Assembly (NCBI GenBank): GCA_900472625.1
Contig: UCIT01000013.1
Span: 100,727-164,726 of the forward strand
From: Hyphomicrobiales bacterium
Lineage (GTDB): Bacteria > Pseudomonadota > Alphaproteobacteria > Rhizobiales > Rhizobiaceae
Direction of reading: 5' to 3'
DNA length: 64,000 nt
Positions 9,724-18,976 of the stretch are shown here, piece after piece; within the stretch, counting starts at the first letter, position 1; each line of letters begins with the position of its first letter. The position numbers and the translations under genes are program-made. The notes beneath the pieces were generated by a model. That model saw only the letters and a list, made by a program, of their open reading frames with translations. It did not search any database and was not told where the DNA came from.

Positions 9724-11046
9724 ATGGCAGATGCCCTTAAAATCGGCGTTGCGGGCTTGGGTACCGTTGGTGCTTCTCTCGTTCGTATCATTCAGCAGCG
9801 CAGCGACGTGCTGGCCGCGACATGCGGCCGGCCGATCCTGATTACCGGCGTTTCCGCCCGCGACAAGACCCGCGACCGCGGTATCGACGTCGGCGGTATC
9901 GAATGGTTCGACCGGCCCGAGGATCTGGCTACCAAGGGCGACATCGACGTCTTCGTCGAGCTCATCGGCGGCGCCGAGGGCCCGGCCAACATCGCCGTGC
10001 ACGCAGCCCTCAACCGTGGTCTCCATGTGGTGACAGCCAACAAGGCGCTGCTCGCCTATCACGGCGTTGCGCTGGCGAAGATCGCCGAAGAGAAGGGCGC
10101 GCTGCTTAATTTCGAAGCCGCCGTTGCCGGTGGCATCCCCGTCATCAAGGCGCTGCGTGAATCGCTCACCGGCAACACGATTTCGCGCGTCTACGGCATC
10201 ATGAATGGCACCTGCAACTACATCCTGACAAAGATGGAGAAGGAAGGCCTGTCGTTCGCAGATTGCCTGAAGGAGGCCCAGCGTCTCGGCTATGCCGAAG
10301 CCGACCCGGCCTTCGACATCGAGGGCAACGATACCGCCCACAAGCTGTCGATCCTGACGACGCTCGCCTTCGGCAACCAGATCGCCGTCGACGATATCTA
10401 TCTCGAAGGCATCACCAACATCTCGATCGAGGACATCCACGCCGCAGCCGACCTCGGCTACCGCATCAAGCTCTTGGGCGTTGCCCAGCGCACCGATACC
10501 GGCATCGAGCAGCGCGTGCACCCGACCATGGTCCCGGTCGATAGCGTCATCGCGCAGGTCGATGGCGTTACCAACGCCGTGGCGATCGAATCCGACATCC
10601 TCGGCGAACTGCTGATGGTCGGCCCCGGCGCTGGCGGCAACGCCACGGCTTCCTCGGTGCTCGGCGACATCGCCGACATCGCCAAGAGCCGCCCGGGCGC
10701 CCAGCAGGTGCCGGTCCTCGGCCATCCCGCGAACAAGCTCGAACCTTACCGCAAGGCGCAGATCCAGAGCCACGAGGGCGGCTATTTCATCCGCCTCACG
10801 GTGCTCGACCGCACCGGCGTCTTCGCCAGCGTCGCCACCCGCATGGCCGAAAACCATATCTCGCTGGAATCGATCGTGCAGCGCTCCAAGCAGCACCTTG
10901 CCCCGTCGCACCACCAGACGATTATCCTCGTCACCCATGCGACGACCGAGGAGTCTGTGCGCAAGGCCGTCGATGCGATCAAGGCCGAAGGCTACCTCGT
11001 CGGCGAACCGCAGGTGATCCGCATCGAGCGGCCGAAGGAAGACTGA
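9724..11046 (+). CDS. hom: Homoserine dehydrogenase
   Basis: Reduces aspartate semialdehyde to homoserine, the branch point to threonine, methionine and isoleucine. The 440-residue protein has an N-terminal nucleotide-binding fold (VAGLGTVGASLVR), the family signature around NFEAAVAGGIPVIKALRESL, and a C-terminal ACT domain (about 345-435, YFIRLTVLDRTGVFASVATR) that usually confers threonine feedback. It is monofunctional, with no fused aspartokinase. It follows the aminotransferase gene in the same direction. The next gene, recJ, starts about 310 bases later after a repeat element. Confidence 0.97.
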   Translation: MADALKIGVAGLGTVGASLVRIIQQRSDVLAATCGRPILITGVSARDKTRDRGIDVGGIEWFDRPEDLATKGDIDVFVELIGGAEGPANIAVHAALNRGLHVVTANKALLAYHGVALAKIAEEKGALLNFEAAVAGGIPVIKALRESLTGNTISRVYGIMNGTCNYILTKMEKEGLSFADCLKEAQRLGYAEADPAFDIEGNDTAHKLSILTTLAFGNQIAVDDIYLEGITNISIEDIHAAADLGYRIKLLGVAQRTDTGIEQRVHPTMVPVDSVIAQVDGVTNAVAIESDILGELLMVGPGAGGNATASSVLGDIADIAKSRPGAQQVPVLGHPANKLEPYRKAQIQSHEGGYFIRLTVLDRTGVFASVATRMAENHISLESIVQRSKQHLAPSHHQTIILVTHATTEESVRKAVDAIKAEGYLVGEPQVIRIERPKED

Positions 11047-11109
11047 GGTTCGGGCTTCACTCCTGTCGAACACGGGAGTGAGGGACGATGGTGCGTGCAT
11101 CAACCTCGC

Positions 11110-11224
11110 CCTCATTCCTGTGCTCGTCACAGGAATCCAGCCAGCCCAAGTCCTTGGGCTGAAAGAGTCTTCCACCGCGCGGACGCGCGGTGACTGGATT
11201 CCTGTGACAAGCCCAGGAATGAGG
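11110..11224. repeat. Palindromic intergenic repeat, copy 2 (cruciform)
   Basis: A 115-bp element between hom and recJ. The outer arms 11110-11140 and 11194-11224 are inverted repeats of 31 bases with two mismatches. Inside are two perfect hairpins: 11142-11161 (CAGCCCAAG/CTTGGGCTG, 2-base loop) and 11174-11191 (ACCGCGCG/CGCGCGGT, 2-base loop). The whole can fold into a three-way cloverleaf. The left 50 bases match copy 1 at 111-160. This is the architecture described for Rhizobium-specific intergenic mosaic elements (RIME). Confidence 0.85.
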
Positions 11225-11358
11225 GTGGAGTGTGGGTCTCCGGTCGGTGACCCTACCAGTAGGCGAGGACACAATTGCTCGATATTTGCACTCATTCACG
11301 AGGGCGAGGATGAGTGTTGAGTGTGGGTTATCGCCTAGCAATGGCAGCGGAGTGTGAC

Positions 11359-13164
11359 ATGGTGGATATCCCCGCCGATCCGGTACAGCGCGCCTTTCTG
11401 GGCGTGGAAAAATCCGTGCTCGACAACCGCTGGATTTCGCGGCTGGACCAGGCCGGCCAGAACCGGGCGCTTGCCATGTCGCAGATGCACGGGCTGCCGG
11501 ATTTGATCACCCGCGTGCTGGCCGGCCGCGGCGTCACCGTCGATGAAGCCGTCGAGTTCCTCGATCCGACCCTGCGCGGCCTGATGCCCGATCCCTACAA
11601 GCTGACCGACTGCGAGAAGGCGGCCAAGCGTATCGCCGAGGCGATCAGGACGCGCCAGCCAGTGGCCATCTTCGGCGACTACGACGTCGACGGCGCCTCG
11701 TCCTCGGCGCTGATGTACCGCTTCTTCTCGCATTTCGGCGTGACGTCGGAAATCTACATCCCCGACCGCGTCTTCGAGGGCTATGGCCCGAATCCCGCCG
11801 CCATCGACCAGCTGATCGACAACGGCGCCAAGCTGATCGTCACCGTCGATTGCGGCTCGACCAGCCACGAGGCGCTGGCGGCCGCCGCCGAACGTAATAT
11901 CGACGTCGTTGTCATCGATCACCATCAGGTGACACACGATCTGCCGCCGTGCCACGCGCTGGTCAATCCGAACCGCGAGGACGATCTTTCGGGGCAGGGC
12001 CACCTCTGTGCCGCCGGCGTCGTCTTCCTCGTCCTTGTCGCAACGCTGCGCCTGCTGCGCGAGGCTGGCCATCCCCAGGCGCGCAGCATCGACCTGCTGC
12101 AATGGCTGGATATCGTGGCGCTCGCCACCGTCTGCGACGTCGTTCCGCTGAAGGGGCTGAACCGCGCCTATGTCGTCAAGGGCCTGATCGCCGCCCGCCA
12201 CCAGGGCAATGCCGGTCTCTCGGCACTGTTTCGCAAGGCGGGGCTGGCCGGGCCCGTCACGCCCTATCATTTCGGCTTCCTCATCGGCCCGCGCATCAAT
12301 GCCGGCGGACGGATCAGCGATGCCGCGCTCGGCAGCCGGCTGCTGACGCTCGAAGATCCCAACGAGGCCGAGGCGATCGCAGAGCGTCTCGACGAACTCA
12401 ACCGCGACCGCCAGGTGATGGAAGCCCACATGCTGCAGGAGGCCGAGGCCGAGGCGCTGGCCGAATATGGCGACGGCACCGGCGCGTCGGTCATCGTCAC
12501 CGCCCATGAGAAATGGCACCCCGGCATCGTCGGCCTGATCGCCGCGCGGCTGAAGGAAAAATTCAAGCGCCCGGCCTTCGCCATCGCCTTCGATCCCAAC
12601 GGCAAGGGCACCGGATCCGGTCGATCGATCAACGGCTTCGACATGGGCAAGATGGTCCGTGCCGCTGTCGATGAAGGCCTGCTGGTCAAGGGCGGCGGCC
12701 ATGCGATGGCGGCAGGCCTCACCGTCGAGCGCGACAAGCTCGGCAAGCTGCGCGGCTTCTTCACCGAGCGCGCCGAAAAGACGGTGGCGACGCTGGTCGC
12801 CAACGAGACGCTGAAGATCGACGGCGCCATCGGCGCGAGCGGCGCGACGATCGACCTGATCGACCGCCTAGAAACCGCGGGCCCCTACGGCTCCGGCCAT
12901 TCGCAGCCGATCTTCGCCATCCCCGCGCACCGCGTCCGCGATGCCAGGATCGTCGGCGAGAAGCACGTCAAGGTAACGCTCGAGGCCATGGACAATGCCC
13001 GCCTCGACGGCATCGCCTTCCGCGCCGCCGACAGCCAGCTCGGCAACCTGCTCCTGAACTCGCGCGGCGCCAACCTGCACATCGCCGGCACGCTCGGCGA
13101 CAACCACTATCAGGGCTCGCGCCGCGTCCAGCTGCGCGTCATCGACGGCGCGCCGGCGCGCTGA
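11359..13164 (+). CDS. recJ: Single-stranded-DNA-specific exonuclease RecJ
   Basis: 5'-3' exonuclease of recombination and mismatch repair, about 601 residues. DHH phosphoesterase motifs are present: FGDYDVDGASSSALM, TVDCGST and VIDHHQ. The DHHA1 domain follows with GGGHAMAAGLTV, and the C-terminal OB-like part ends the protein. The start is uncertain: GTG 11314, ATG 11341 and ATG 11359 are in frame. 11359 is chosen because the longer ends run into the repeat-flanking region and GCGGAG is a weak binding site for it. It is probably transcribed separately from hom. Confidence 0.95.
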   Translation: MVDIPADPVQRAFLGVEKSVLDNRWISRLDQAGQNRALAMSQMHGLPDLITRVLAGRGVTVDEAVEFLDPTLRGLMPDPYKLTDCEKAAKRIAEAIRTRQPVAIFGDYDVDGASSSALMYRFFSHFGVTSEIYIPDRVFEGYGPNPAAIDQLIDNGAKLIVTVDCGSTSHEALAAAAERNIDVVVIDHHQVTHDLPPCHALVNPNREDDLSGQGHLCAAGVVFLVLVATLRLLREAGHPQARSIDLLQWLDIVALATVCDVVPLKGLNRAYVVKGLIAARHQGNAGLSALFRKAGLAGPVTPYHFGFLIGPRINAGGRISDAALGSRLLTLEDPNEAEAIAERLDELNRDRQVMEAHMLQEAEAEALAEYGDGTGASVIVTAHEKWHPGIVGLIAARLKEKFKRPAFAIAFDPNGKGTGSGRSINGFDMGKMVRAAVDEGLLVKGGGHAMAAGLTVERDKLGKLRGFFTERAEKTVATLVANETLKIDGAIGASGATIDLIDRLETAGPYGSGHSQPIFAIPAHRVRDARIVGEKHVKVTLEAMDNARLDGIAFRAADSQLGNLLLNSRGANLHIAGTLGDNHYQGSRRVQLRVIDGAPAR

Positions 13165-13352
13165 TGCGGTTTCCATCGATCGGCCGGGAGATTGATCGAT
13201 ATCTGGCGGATGTCAGCGAGCGGTGACATTGCCGATCGGGCAATTTTTACGCCTGCCATGCTGGCCTTCTGCTTCGCACCCGTTACCATGCACTTATTGC
13301 TCGGCGTGGCTTCCCGACCGCGCCAGTCCCGACAATTGCATGGAGCATCGAT

Positions 13353-14147
13353 ATGGCGCATTCCCTCGACAGATCCCCCAACACCGATCGCCCCGGCCCG
13401 AACCAGCCGGAGCTCGACAGCGCGGAAATCTGGCAGGCTCGCGCCGATCTGGCCGCCTGTTTCCGCATGGCCGCGCATTACGGCATGGAGGAGGGGATCT
13501 GCAATCATTTCTCGGCGCTGGTGCCCGGCTATGACGACCTCTTCATCGTCAATCCCTATGGCTACGCCTTCCGCGAACTGACGGCCTCCAGGCTGTTGAT
13601 CTGCGATTTTCACGGCAACGTCGTGGCGGGCGAGGGCCAGCCGGAGGCGACGGCGTTCTATATTCACGCGCGCATCCACAGCCGCGTTCCGCGCGCCCGC
13701 GTCGCCTTCCACACCCACATGCCATATGCCACGGCGCTGTCGATGACCGAGGGCGATCCGCTGATCTTCGCCGGCCAGACGGCGCTGAAATTCTACGGCC
13801 GCACCGCCTATGACAGCGACTACAACGGCCTGGCGCTGGACGAGCGCGAAGGCGACCGCATTGCCGGCGCCATCGGCGACGCCGACATCGTCTTCATGAA
13901 GCATCACGGCGTCATGGTGCTGGCCCCCAATATCGCCGAGGCCTGGGACGACCTCTATTATCTCGAGCGCGCCTGCCAGGTGCAGACGCTGGCGTTGTCG
14001 ACTGGCCGACAGGTGCTGCCAGTCGATCCCGCTATCGCCGAAGCCGCCTACCGGCAGATGCGCGAGGGAGATCCCGAATCGGCGCGGCTGCATCTGGAGG
14101 CGATCAAGCGCCGGCTCGACGCCGAGGAACCGGAGTATCGCGACTGA
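13353..14147 (+). CDS. Class II aldolase/adducin family protein
   Basis: A 264-residue member of the class II aldolase/adducin family, cytoplasmic and metal-dependent in the enzymes of this family. The first histidine pair is in AFHTHMPYA and the last ligand region is MKHHGVMVLA; NHFSALVPG near residue 50 is the conserved substrate loop. These keep the usual zinc ligands, so an active lyase or epimerase is possible. Substrate is not identifiable; sugar-phosphate family members such as fuculose aldolase are generally shorter. The gene stands alone between recJ and the receiver gene. Confidence 0.88.
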   Translation: MAHSLDRSPNTDRPGPNQPELDSAEIWQARADLAACFRMAAHYGMEEGICNHFSALVPGYDDLFIVNPYGYAFRELTASRLLICDFHGNVVAGEGQPEATAFYIHARIHSRVPRARVAFHTHMPYATALSMTEGDPLIFAGQTALKFYGRTAYDSDYNGLALDEREGDRIAGAIGDADIVFMKHHGVMVLAPNIAEAWDDLYYLERACQVQTLALSTGRQVLPVDPAIAEAAYRQMREGDPESARLHLEAIKRRLDAEEPEYRD

Positions 14148-14251
14148 GGATCGTTCGCATTTTATTAAACATGTCTGCATTCTTCCCTGGGGATAATGCA
14201 TCCATTTCCCGTTTCGGTACGTTTGTCGATCGAAGCTGAAGGAGAACGGGC

Positions 14252-14665
14252 ATGGACAGACCAACGCGCATTGTTCTTGTTGTCGAGGACGAACCACTCA
14301 TTCGCATCAATATCGCCGACGCGCTCGAGGACGCCGGCTTTGTCGTGCTCGAGGCCGCCAGCGTTCTGGAGGCGGTCGGTCTTCTCGGCCAGAACGACGA
14401 GGTGGCGGCGGTGTTCACGGATGTCGACATGCCCGGCGGACTGACGGGACTGGATCTGGCAGGAATGGTCAGCCGCTGCACGAGGCGCATCGGCATCGTC
14501 GTGACGTCGGGGAGGGACGTTTCGCCATCTGCATTGCCTGATGAAGCGCAGTTTCTGCCGAAGCCCTACAGGCTCGATACCGCCATCCGGGCGATCGAGC
14601 AGGCGGCCTGCAGTGACGGTGACGCCATCAGTGCGACCGCGAGGGATTCCCGCGCGATGCCGTAA
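14252..14665 (+). CDS. Single-domain response regulator
   Basis: A stand-alone CheY-like receiver of 137 residues without an output domain. The acidic pair is in VVEDEPLI, the phosphorylatable aspartate is in FTDVDMP, and the switch threonine and lysine are in IVVTSG and FLPKPY. All key residues are therefore present. GAAGGAGAACGGGC precedes the ATG. No histidine kinase or output protein is adjacent, so its partner cannot be named. Similar orphan receivers are frequent in rhizobia and often feed into stress or cell-cycle phosphorelays; that is family knowledge, not shown here. Confidence 0.9.
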   Translation: MDRPTRIVLVVEDEPLIRINIADALEDAGFVVLEAASVLEAVGLLGQNDEVAAVFTDVDMPGGLTGLDLAGMVSRCTRRIGIVVTSGRDVSPSALPDEAQFLPKPYRLDTAIRAIEQAACSDGDAISATARDSRAMP

Positions 14666-14692
14666 CGATGACAATCAAAAGGGAGAGAGAAG

Positions 14693-14767
14693 TGGTACGC
14701 CCTAGGGGAGTCGAACCCCTCTTCCCAGAATGAAAATCTGGTGTCCTAACCGATAGACGAAGGGCGC
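14693..14767 (-). tRNA. tRNA-Glu (UUC)
   Basis: Read on the minus strand, the sequence folds as a tRNA of 75 bases with encoded CCA. The acceptor arms are GCGCCCT and AGGGCGT (one G-U pair at the end). The anticodon arm is CCAGA-TTTTCAT-TCTGG with anticodon TTC, and the T arm is GAGGGGTTCGACTCCCC. It lies between the orphan receiver and a methyltransferase and has no other stable RNA beside it. Confidence 0.97.
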
Positions 14768-14947
14768 TCCTTCGTGGTGGCGCCCTTATAATCAGGGGTT
14801 TTGAATCTCGCAAGCGGCAAAACGAAGAAAAATCGGGATGTGCTGATCTTTTCCCTATCTGTTTGATAGTTATCCAATATTTTCCTCCCGCTCGCACTGC
14901 TTCCGGCGCCGGGAGCAGCTTTCATGGGCGCTTGCGTGGCGTGCCGG

Positions 14948-16009
14948 TCAGGCGCGCACTTCAAACACCATGTTGAACGGCGTCTCCGTCGCCCGCCGGA
15001 AATGCGTGAAGCCGGCGTCGAGCGCCACCTTGCGCAACCGCGTTTCGCCGGCCTGGGCGCCAAGCGCCAGCCCGACCTCCTGCGACATCGACGCCGGCGT
15101 GCAGATCATCGTCGAGGCGCCGTAATAGACCCGGCCGACAGGATTGAGGTTGTCCTTGAGCTGATCATGCGCGAAAGGCTCGACGATCATCCAGGTGCCG
15201 CCGGGTGCCAGCGCCTCCCTGACGTGCCTGCCGGCACCGACGGGGTCGCCCATGTCGTGCAGACAGTCGAACATCGCGATCAGATCGTAGCGGCTGGCCG
15301 GGAAGCTGGCGGCCGAGGCCTGCTCGAAGGTCACCCGGTCGGCAACGCCGGCGTCGTTGGCGGCTGCTTGCGCCCGCTCGATCGACGGCATGTGGTAGTC
15401 GAAGCCGACGAAGGTGGAAGCGGGATAGGCCTGCGCCATCAGGATCGTCGAGCTGCCGTGGCCGCAGCCGACATCCGCCACCTTGGCGCCGGCCTTCAGT
15501 CTTGCCTCGACGCCCTCGAGCGCCGGAATCCATTCCGACACCAGACTGTTGTTGTAGCCGGTGCGGAAGAAGCGTTCGGTGCCGCGAAACAGGCAGTTGC
15601 TGTGCTCGTGCCAGCCCAGCCCCTTGCCGCTGCGGAACGCCTCGGCAACCTTCGGCTCGTCCGTCCACATCGCCTGCACCAGCTGGAACGCGCCGGTGAA
15701 GAAGGCGGGACTGTTTTCCTCGGCGAACACCAGCGCCTGCTCCGGCGTCAGCCGAAAGCGGTCGGTCTTTTCGTCGTAGGTCAGGTAGTCGGCCGCGGCC
15801 AGTGCAGAGAGCCATTCGCGCAGGTAGCGCTCTTTGACGGCGGTTTTTCGGGACAGTTCTGCTGCGGTCACCGGCTCGCCGTCGGCCATGGCCTTGAACA
15901 GTCCGACGTCGTCGCCGAGCACCACCAGGGAGCCGGATACGGCGGCGCCGATATCGCCGACCAGTCGGCCGACGAGGGCATCCACTTTTTGCATGTCGGG
16001 TTGGCGCAT
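14948..16009 (-). CDS. Class I SAM-dependent methyltransferase
   Basis: About 353 residues. An N-terminal winged-helix-like part (ELSRKTAVKERYLREWLSAL) precedes a Rossmann methyltransferase domain with motif I VADVGCGHGSSTILMAQ. Then come MFDCLHDMGDP and LAPGGTWMIVEP. The arrangement is that of Rv2258c-type methyltransferases. The ATG at 16009 is preferred over one at 16021 because GGAGGA lies just before it. Substrate unknown. It lies downstream of, and in the same direction as, nothing obvious; tRNA-Glu follows in the same orientation. Confidence 0.87.
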   Translation of the reverse strand: MRQPDMQKVDALVGRLVGDIGAAVSGSLVVLGDDVGLFKAMADGEPVTAAELSRKTAVKERYLREWLSALAAADYLTYDEKTDRFRLTPEQALVFAEENSPAFFTGAFQLVQAMWTDEPKVAEAFRSGKGLGWHEHSNCLFRGTERFFRTGYNNSLVSEWIPALEGVEARLKAGAKVADVGCGHGSSTILMAQAYPASTFVGFDYHMPSIERAQAAANDAGVADRVTFEQASAASFPASRYDLIAMFDCLHDMGDPVGAGRHVREALAPGGTWMIVEPFAHDQLKDNLNPVGRVYYGASTMICTPASMSQEVGLALGAQAGETRLRKVALDAGFTHFRRATETPFNMVFEVRA

Positions 16010-16241
16010 GTCATCCTCCATCGATAATGCAGGGAAGAACCAGCGGGCGGACTATACACCCGGCCGAACCGCGACGGAAGGACGGATGAAGGCGGGGCTC
16101 TAGGCGGCTGCGGGACCGCGGGAAAGGGCCGTATCCCGCCGGGTGAAATATTCGCTCATCCGCCGAAAATGCCGCGTTGACAACAAAATTGGCCGGAATA
16201 ATAGTGCCTTAGCCTGCAGATCAGGCGTTGGAGGAATGACC

Positions 16242-16676
16242 ATGATCAAGCATCTGACACTTCTTGCTTCCGTATCCCTTCTCGGCGCACTCGCCTTCGC
16301 CAGTCCCTCCGCGGCACTGAGCATGAAAGAGTGCAGCGCCAAGTACAAAACCGCGCAGGCCGACGGTTCGGCGAAGGACATCAAGTGGAACGACTTCCGC
16401 AAGGCCCAGTGCGGCCCGGATGCCACCGCCGAGCCCGAGGTTACCATGGCAACGGGCGAAGAGCCTGAGAAGCCGACGACGGCGGCCCCGAAGGGCGTGA
16501 CCTTCCCAACGGCGATCGCGCCAAAGTATGCCAAGGAAACCCCCGGCAAGGGCCGCATGCACACATGCGTCGATTCCTACCACACCAACAAGGACGCCAA
16601 CACGCTGAACGGCCTGAAATGGATCCAGAAGGGTGGCGGGTTCTATAGCCTGTGCAATGCCAAGCTGAAGACCTGA
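16242..16676 (+). CDS. Secreted small protein with two PsiF-like Cys-pair repeats
   Basis: About 144 residues with a signal peptide (MIKHLTLLASVSLLGALAFA, cleavage near SAALS). The mature part has two similar units: MKECSAKYKTAQ...DFRKAQC and MHTCVDSYHTNK...GGFYSLCN, each with a pair of cysteines about 26-30 residues apart. They are joined by an acidic Pro/Thr/Ala linker. This resembles the repeat of PsiF-type periplasmic proteins, but the match is loose. ATG 16242 is chosen over 16236 since GGAGGA (16230-16235) leaves six bases before it. Function unknown. Confidence 0.75.
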   Translation: MIKHLTLLASVSLLGALAFASPSAALSMKECSAKYKTAQADGSAKDIKWNDFRKAQCGPDATAEPEVTMATGEEPEKPTTAAPKGVTFPTAIAPKYAKETPGKGRMHTCVDSYHTNKDANTLNGLKWIQKGGGFYSLCNAKLKT

Positions 16677-16767
16677 TGATGGTTTGAGGCGTTGGCGGGT
16701 AGGGCGGTGTCGCTCCGGCTCGCCGTTCGTCGCCCATTTGCGCCGTTGAACGTGCCCGACCGTGCCT

Positions 16768-16883
16768 AGATCCTCGGGACGAGCCCGAGGATGACGCCGA
16801 GAGTGTGGAAGTGGCGGCTTCCATTTGGTTCTCGGCGGTCGCAGCCCTCTCCACCGTCATGCTCGGGCTTGACCCGAGCATCT
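16768..16883. repeat. Pair of inverted 29-bp palindromic repeats
   Basis: Two 29-base units, 16768-16796 and 16855-16883, are near-copies of each other in opposite orientation. Each is itself a hairpin with a 9-bp stem and a 5-base loop: ATCCTCGGG/CCCGAGGAT and ATGCTCGGG/CCCGAGCAT. The second unit differs by compensatory changes that keep the stem. About 58 bases separate them. They fill most of the 341-base gap between the small secreted protein and the aap operon, which holds no gene. Confidence 0.75.
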
Positions 16884-16959
16884 GCCGACCGTCGCTCCGG
16901 CGGTGTGGCCAACGGCTGGGCTTCTCGGTCGCGTGCTTGCGTGGAGACATCGCACCGTC

Positions 16960-16999
16960 AAAAAAACCCGCCGCGGCATCGCCGGGCGGGTTTCTCTTT
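16960..16999 (-). terminator. Rho-independent terminator of the aap operon
   Basis: On the minus strand, CCCGCC (complement of 16985-16990) pairs with GGCGGG (complement of 16967-16972) and is followed by seven T (complement of 16960-16966). It lies about 20 bases past the aapP stop codon. A shorter T-rich stretch on the other side (16991-16999) may allow weak activity on the plus strand. Confidence 0.85.
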
Positions 17000-17017
17000 G
17001 AGCCGTAGCCGGCCGTC

Positions 17018-17785
17018 CTAGTGCAGAATCTGGCTGAGGAACAACTTGGTGCGCTCGTGCTGCGGGTTGTCGAAGAACTCGGCCGGCGAATTCTGTTCGA
17101 CGATCTGGCCCTGGTCCATGAAGATGACGCGGTTGGCGACCTGGCGGGCGAAGCCCATTTCGTGGGTCACGCACAGCATCGTCATCCCTTCTTCGGCAAG
17201 GCCGACCATGGTGTCGAGCACTTCCTTGATCATCTCAGGGTCGAGCGCCGAGGTCGGCTCGTCGAACAACATGATCTTCGGGTTCATGCACAGCGACCGG
17301 GCGATCGCCACGCGCTGCTGCTGGCCGCCGGACAACTGGCCCGGATACTTGTTGGCCTGCTCGGGGATCTTGACGCGCTTGAGGAAGTGCATGGCGATCT
17401 CTTCGGCCTGCTTCTTCGGCATCTTGCGCACCCAGATCGGCGCCAGCGTGCAGTTTTCGAGGATCGTCAGGTGCGGGAACAGATTGAAGTGCTGGAACAC
17501 CATGCCGACTTCGCGGCGCACTTCGTCAATCTTCTTCAGATCGTTGGTGAGCTCGGTGCCGTCGACGAAGATGTGGCCCTTCTGGTGTTCTTCCAGACGG
17601 TTGATGCAGCGGATCATCGTCGACTTGCCGGAGCCGGACGGGCCGGCGATGACGATGCGCTCGCCGTTCATCACCTTGAGGTTGATGTCGCGCAGCACGT
17701 GGAAATCACCGTACCACTTGTTCATGCCGACGATCTCGATCGCGACTTCGGTGGCGGAGACTTTCAGTTTCTTGGGTTCAGCCAT
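17018..17785 (-). CDS. aapP: General L-amino acid ABC transporter, ATP-binding protein
   Basis: ATPase subunit of the broad-range L-amino acid importer, 255 residues. Walker A is GPSGSGKST, the ABC signature [15 protein letters not shown] and Walker [15 protein letters not shown], followed by the H-loop CVTHEMGFA. It is the last gene of the minus-strand cluster aapJ-aapQ-aapM-aapP and sits 35 bases after aapM. The Aap system of Rhizobium is important for amino-acid exchange in nodules; whether this strain is symbiotic cannot be read here. Confidence 0.97.
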   Translation of the reverse strand: MAEPKKLKVSATEVAIEIVGMNKWYGDFHVLRDINLKVMNGERIVIAGPSGSGKSTMIRCINRLEEHQKGHIFVDGTELTNDLKKIDEVRREVGMVFQHFNLFPHLTILENCTLAPIWVRKMPKKQAEEIAMHFLKRVKIPEQANKYPGQLSGGQQQRVAIARSLCMNPKIMLFDEPTSALDPEMIKEVLDTMVGLAEEGMTMLCVTHEMGFARQVANRVIFMDQGQIVEQNSPAEFFDNPQHERTKLFLSQILH

Positions 17786-17820
17786 GATGATTTCCTCAAT
17801 TCTTTTCTTTTGCGTCAGGC

Positions 17821-18975
17821 TTAGCGTTTGTGGCCGGTGTCGAGATGGCGTTCCATGAATCCAGAATAGCGCGACATGCCGAAGCAGAACATCCAGAAGA
17901 CGAAGCCGGCGAAGATCAGGCCGGTCAGCGGCGTCACGGCGCTTGCCCAGTTGGCGTCAGAGAAGTTCAGCCGCACGATGCCGAGCAGGTCGAACATGCC
18001 GATGATCGACACCAGCGACGTATCCTTGAACGTGCCGATGAAGGTGTTGACGATGCTGGGGATGACCAGCTTGATCGCCTGCGGCATGATGATCAGCCGG
18101 GTCTTCTGCCAGTAGCCGAGACCGAGCGAATCCGCCCCCTCGAACTGGCCCTTCGGAATGGCCTGCAGGCCGCCGCGGATCACTTCCGCCATATAGGCCG
18201 AGGTGAAGATCGACACCCCGATCAGCGCGCGCAGCAGCTTGTCGACGGTCCAGCCGGTGGGCAGGAACAGCGGCAGCATGACGCTCGCCATGAACAGAAC
18301 GGTGATCAGCGGCACACCGCGGATGACTTCGATGAAGGCGACGCAGACCATGCGGATGACAGGCATCTTCGATCGCCGCCCGAGCGCCAGCATGATGCCG
18401 AAGGGCAGGGAGACCGCGATGGCCACGAAGGACAGGATCAGGGTGACCATCAGGCCGCCCCAGAGCGATGTTTCCACCACTTCCAGGCCCAGGCCGCCGT
18501 AAAGCAGCCAGAAGGAGACGATCGGCAGCACGAGGAACAGCAGGATGGCGTTCAGGCCCTTGCGCGGCGCCGACGGGATCAGCATCGGCACGAGCAGAAG
18601 CACGAACAGGATGCCGACGATGGTCGGGCGCCAGCGATCGGCAAGCGGATAGCGTCCGAACAGGAACTGGTCGTATTTCGCCGTCACGAACGCCCAGCAG
18701 GCGCCGCTCCAGCCATCCGGCTGAATGCCGCCCTGCACGGTGGTGGCGCAGAAGGTACGGTCCGGACCCGACCACACCGCCTGGATGAACAGCCAGTTGA
18801 CGATGTGCGGCACCGACCAGACGAGGAACGCCAGCGCCAGGATCGTCATCACCACGTCCTTGGGGGTGGCGAGCAGGTTCTTGCGGATCCAGGCATTTGC
18901 GCCTTTTTCGCCTGCCGGAGCGGGCTCGGGTGCCAGGATCTCGGTTCTGACGAAGGAATGATTGGATACGGACAT
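17821..18975 (-). CDS. aapM: General L-amino acid ABC transporter, permease
   Basis: Inner-membrane permease of 384 residues. The C-terminal half is the HisM-type binding-protein-dependent transport domain with the EAA loop ([20 protein letters not shown]). The N-terminal half carries extra membrane segments and a large non-cytoplasmic stretch around residues 75-120, as expected for AapM, which is longer than typical polar amino-acid permeases. It starts one base before the aapQ stop, so the two permeases are tightly coupled. Confidence 0.97.
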   Translation of the reverse strand: MSVSNHSFVRTEILAPEPAPAGEKGANAWIRKNLLATPKDVVMTILALAFLVWSVPHIVNWLFIQAVWSGPDRTFCATTVQGGIQPDGWSGACWAFVTAKYDQFLFGRYPLADRWRPTIVGILFVLLLVPMLIPSAPRKGLNAILLFLVLPIVSFWLLYGGLGLEVVETSLWGGLMVTLILSFVAIAVSLPFGIMLALGRRSKMPVIRMVCVAFIEVIRGVPLITVLFMASVMLPLFLPTGWTVDKLLRALIGVSIFTSAYMAEVIRGGLQAIPKGQFEGADSLGLGYWQKTRLIIMPQAIKLVIPSIVNTFIGTFKDTSLVSIIGMFDLLGIVRLNFSDANWASAVTPLTGLIFAGFVFWMFCFGMSRYSGFMERHLDTGHKR

Positions 18976-18976
18976 C

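Noticed and set aside
11041..11341. Short open frames across the hom-recJ spacer
   Set aside because: They arise from the palindromic repeat and show the same peptide pieces as at 78-392, so they are not genes.
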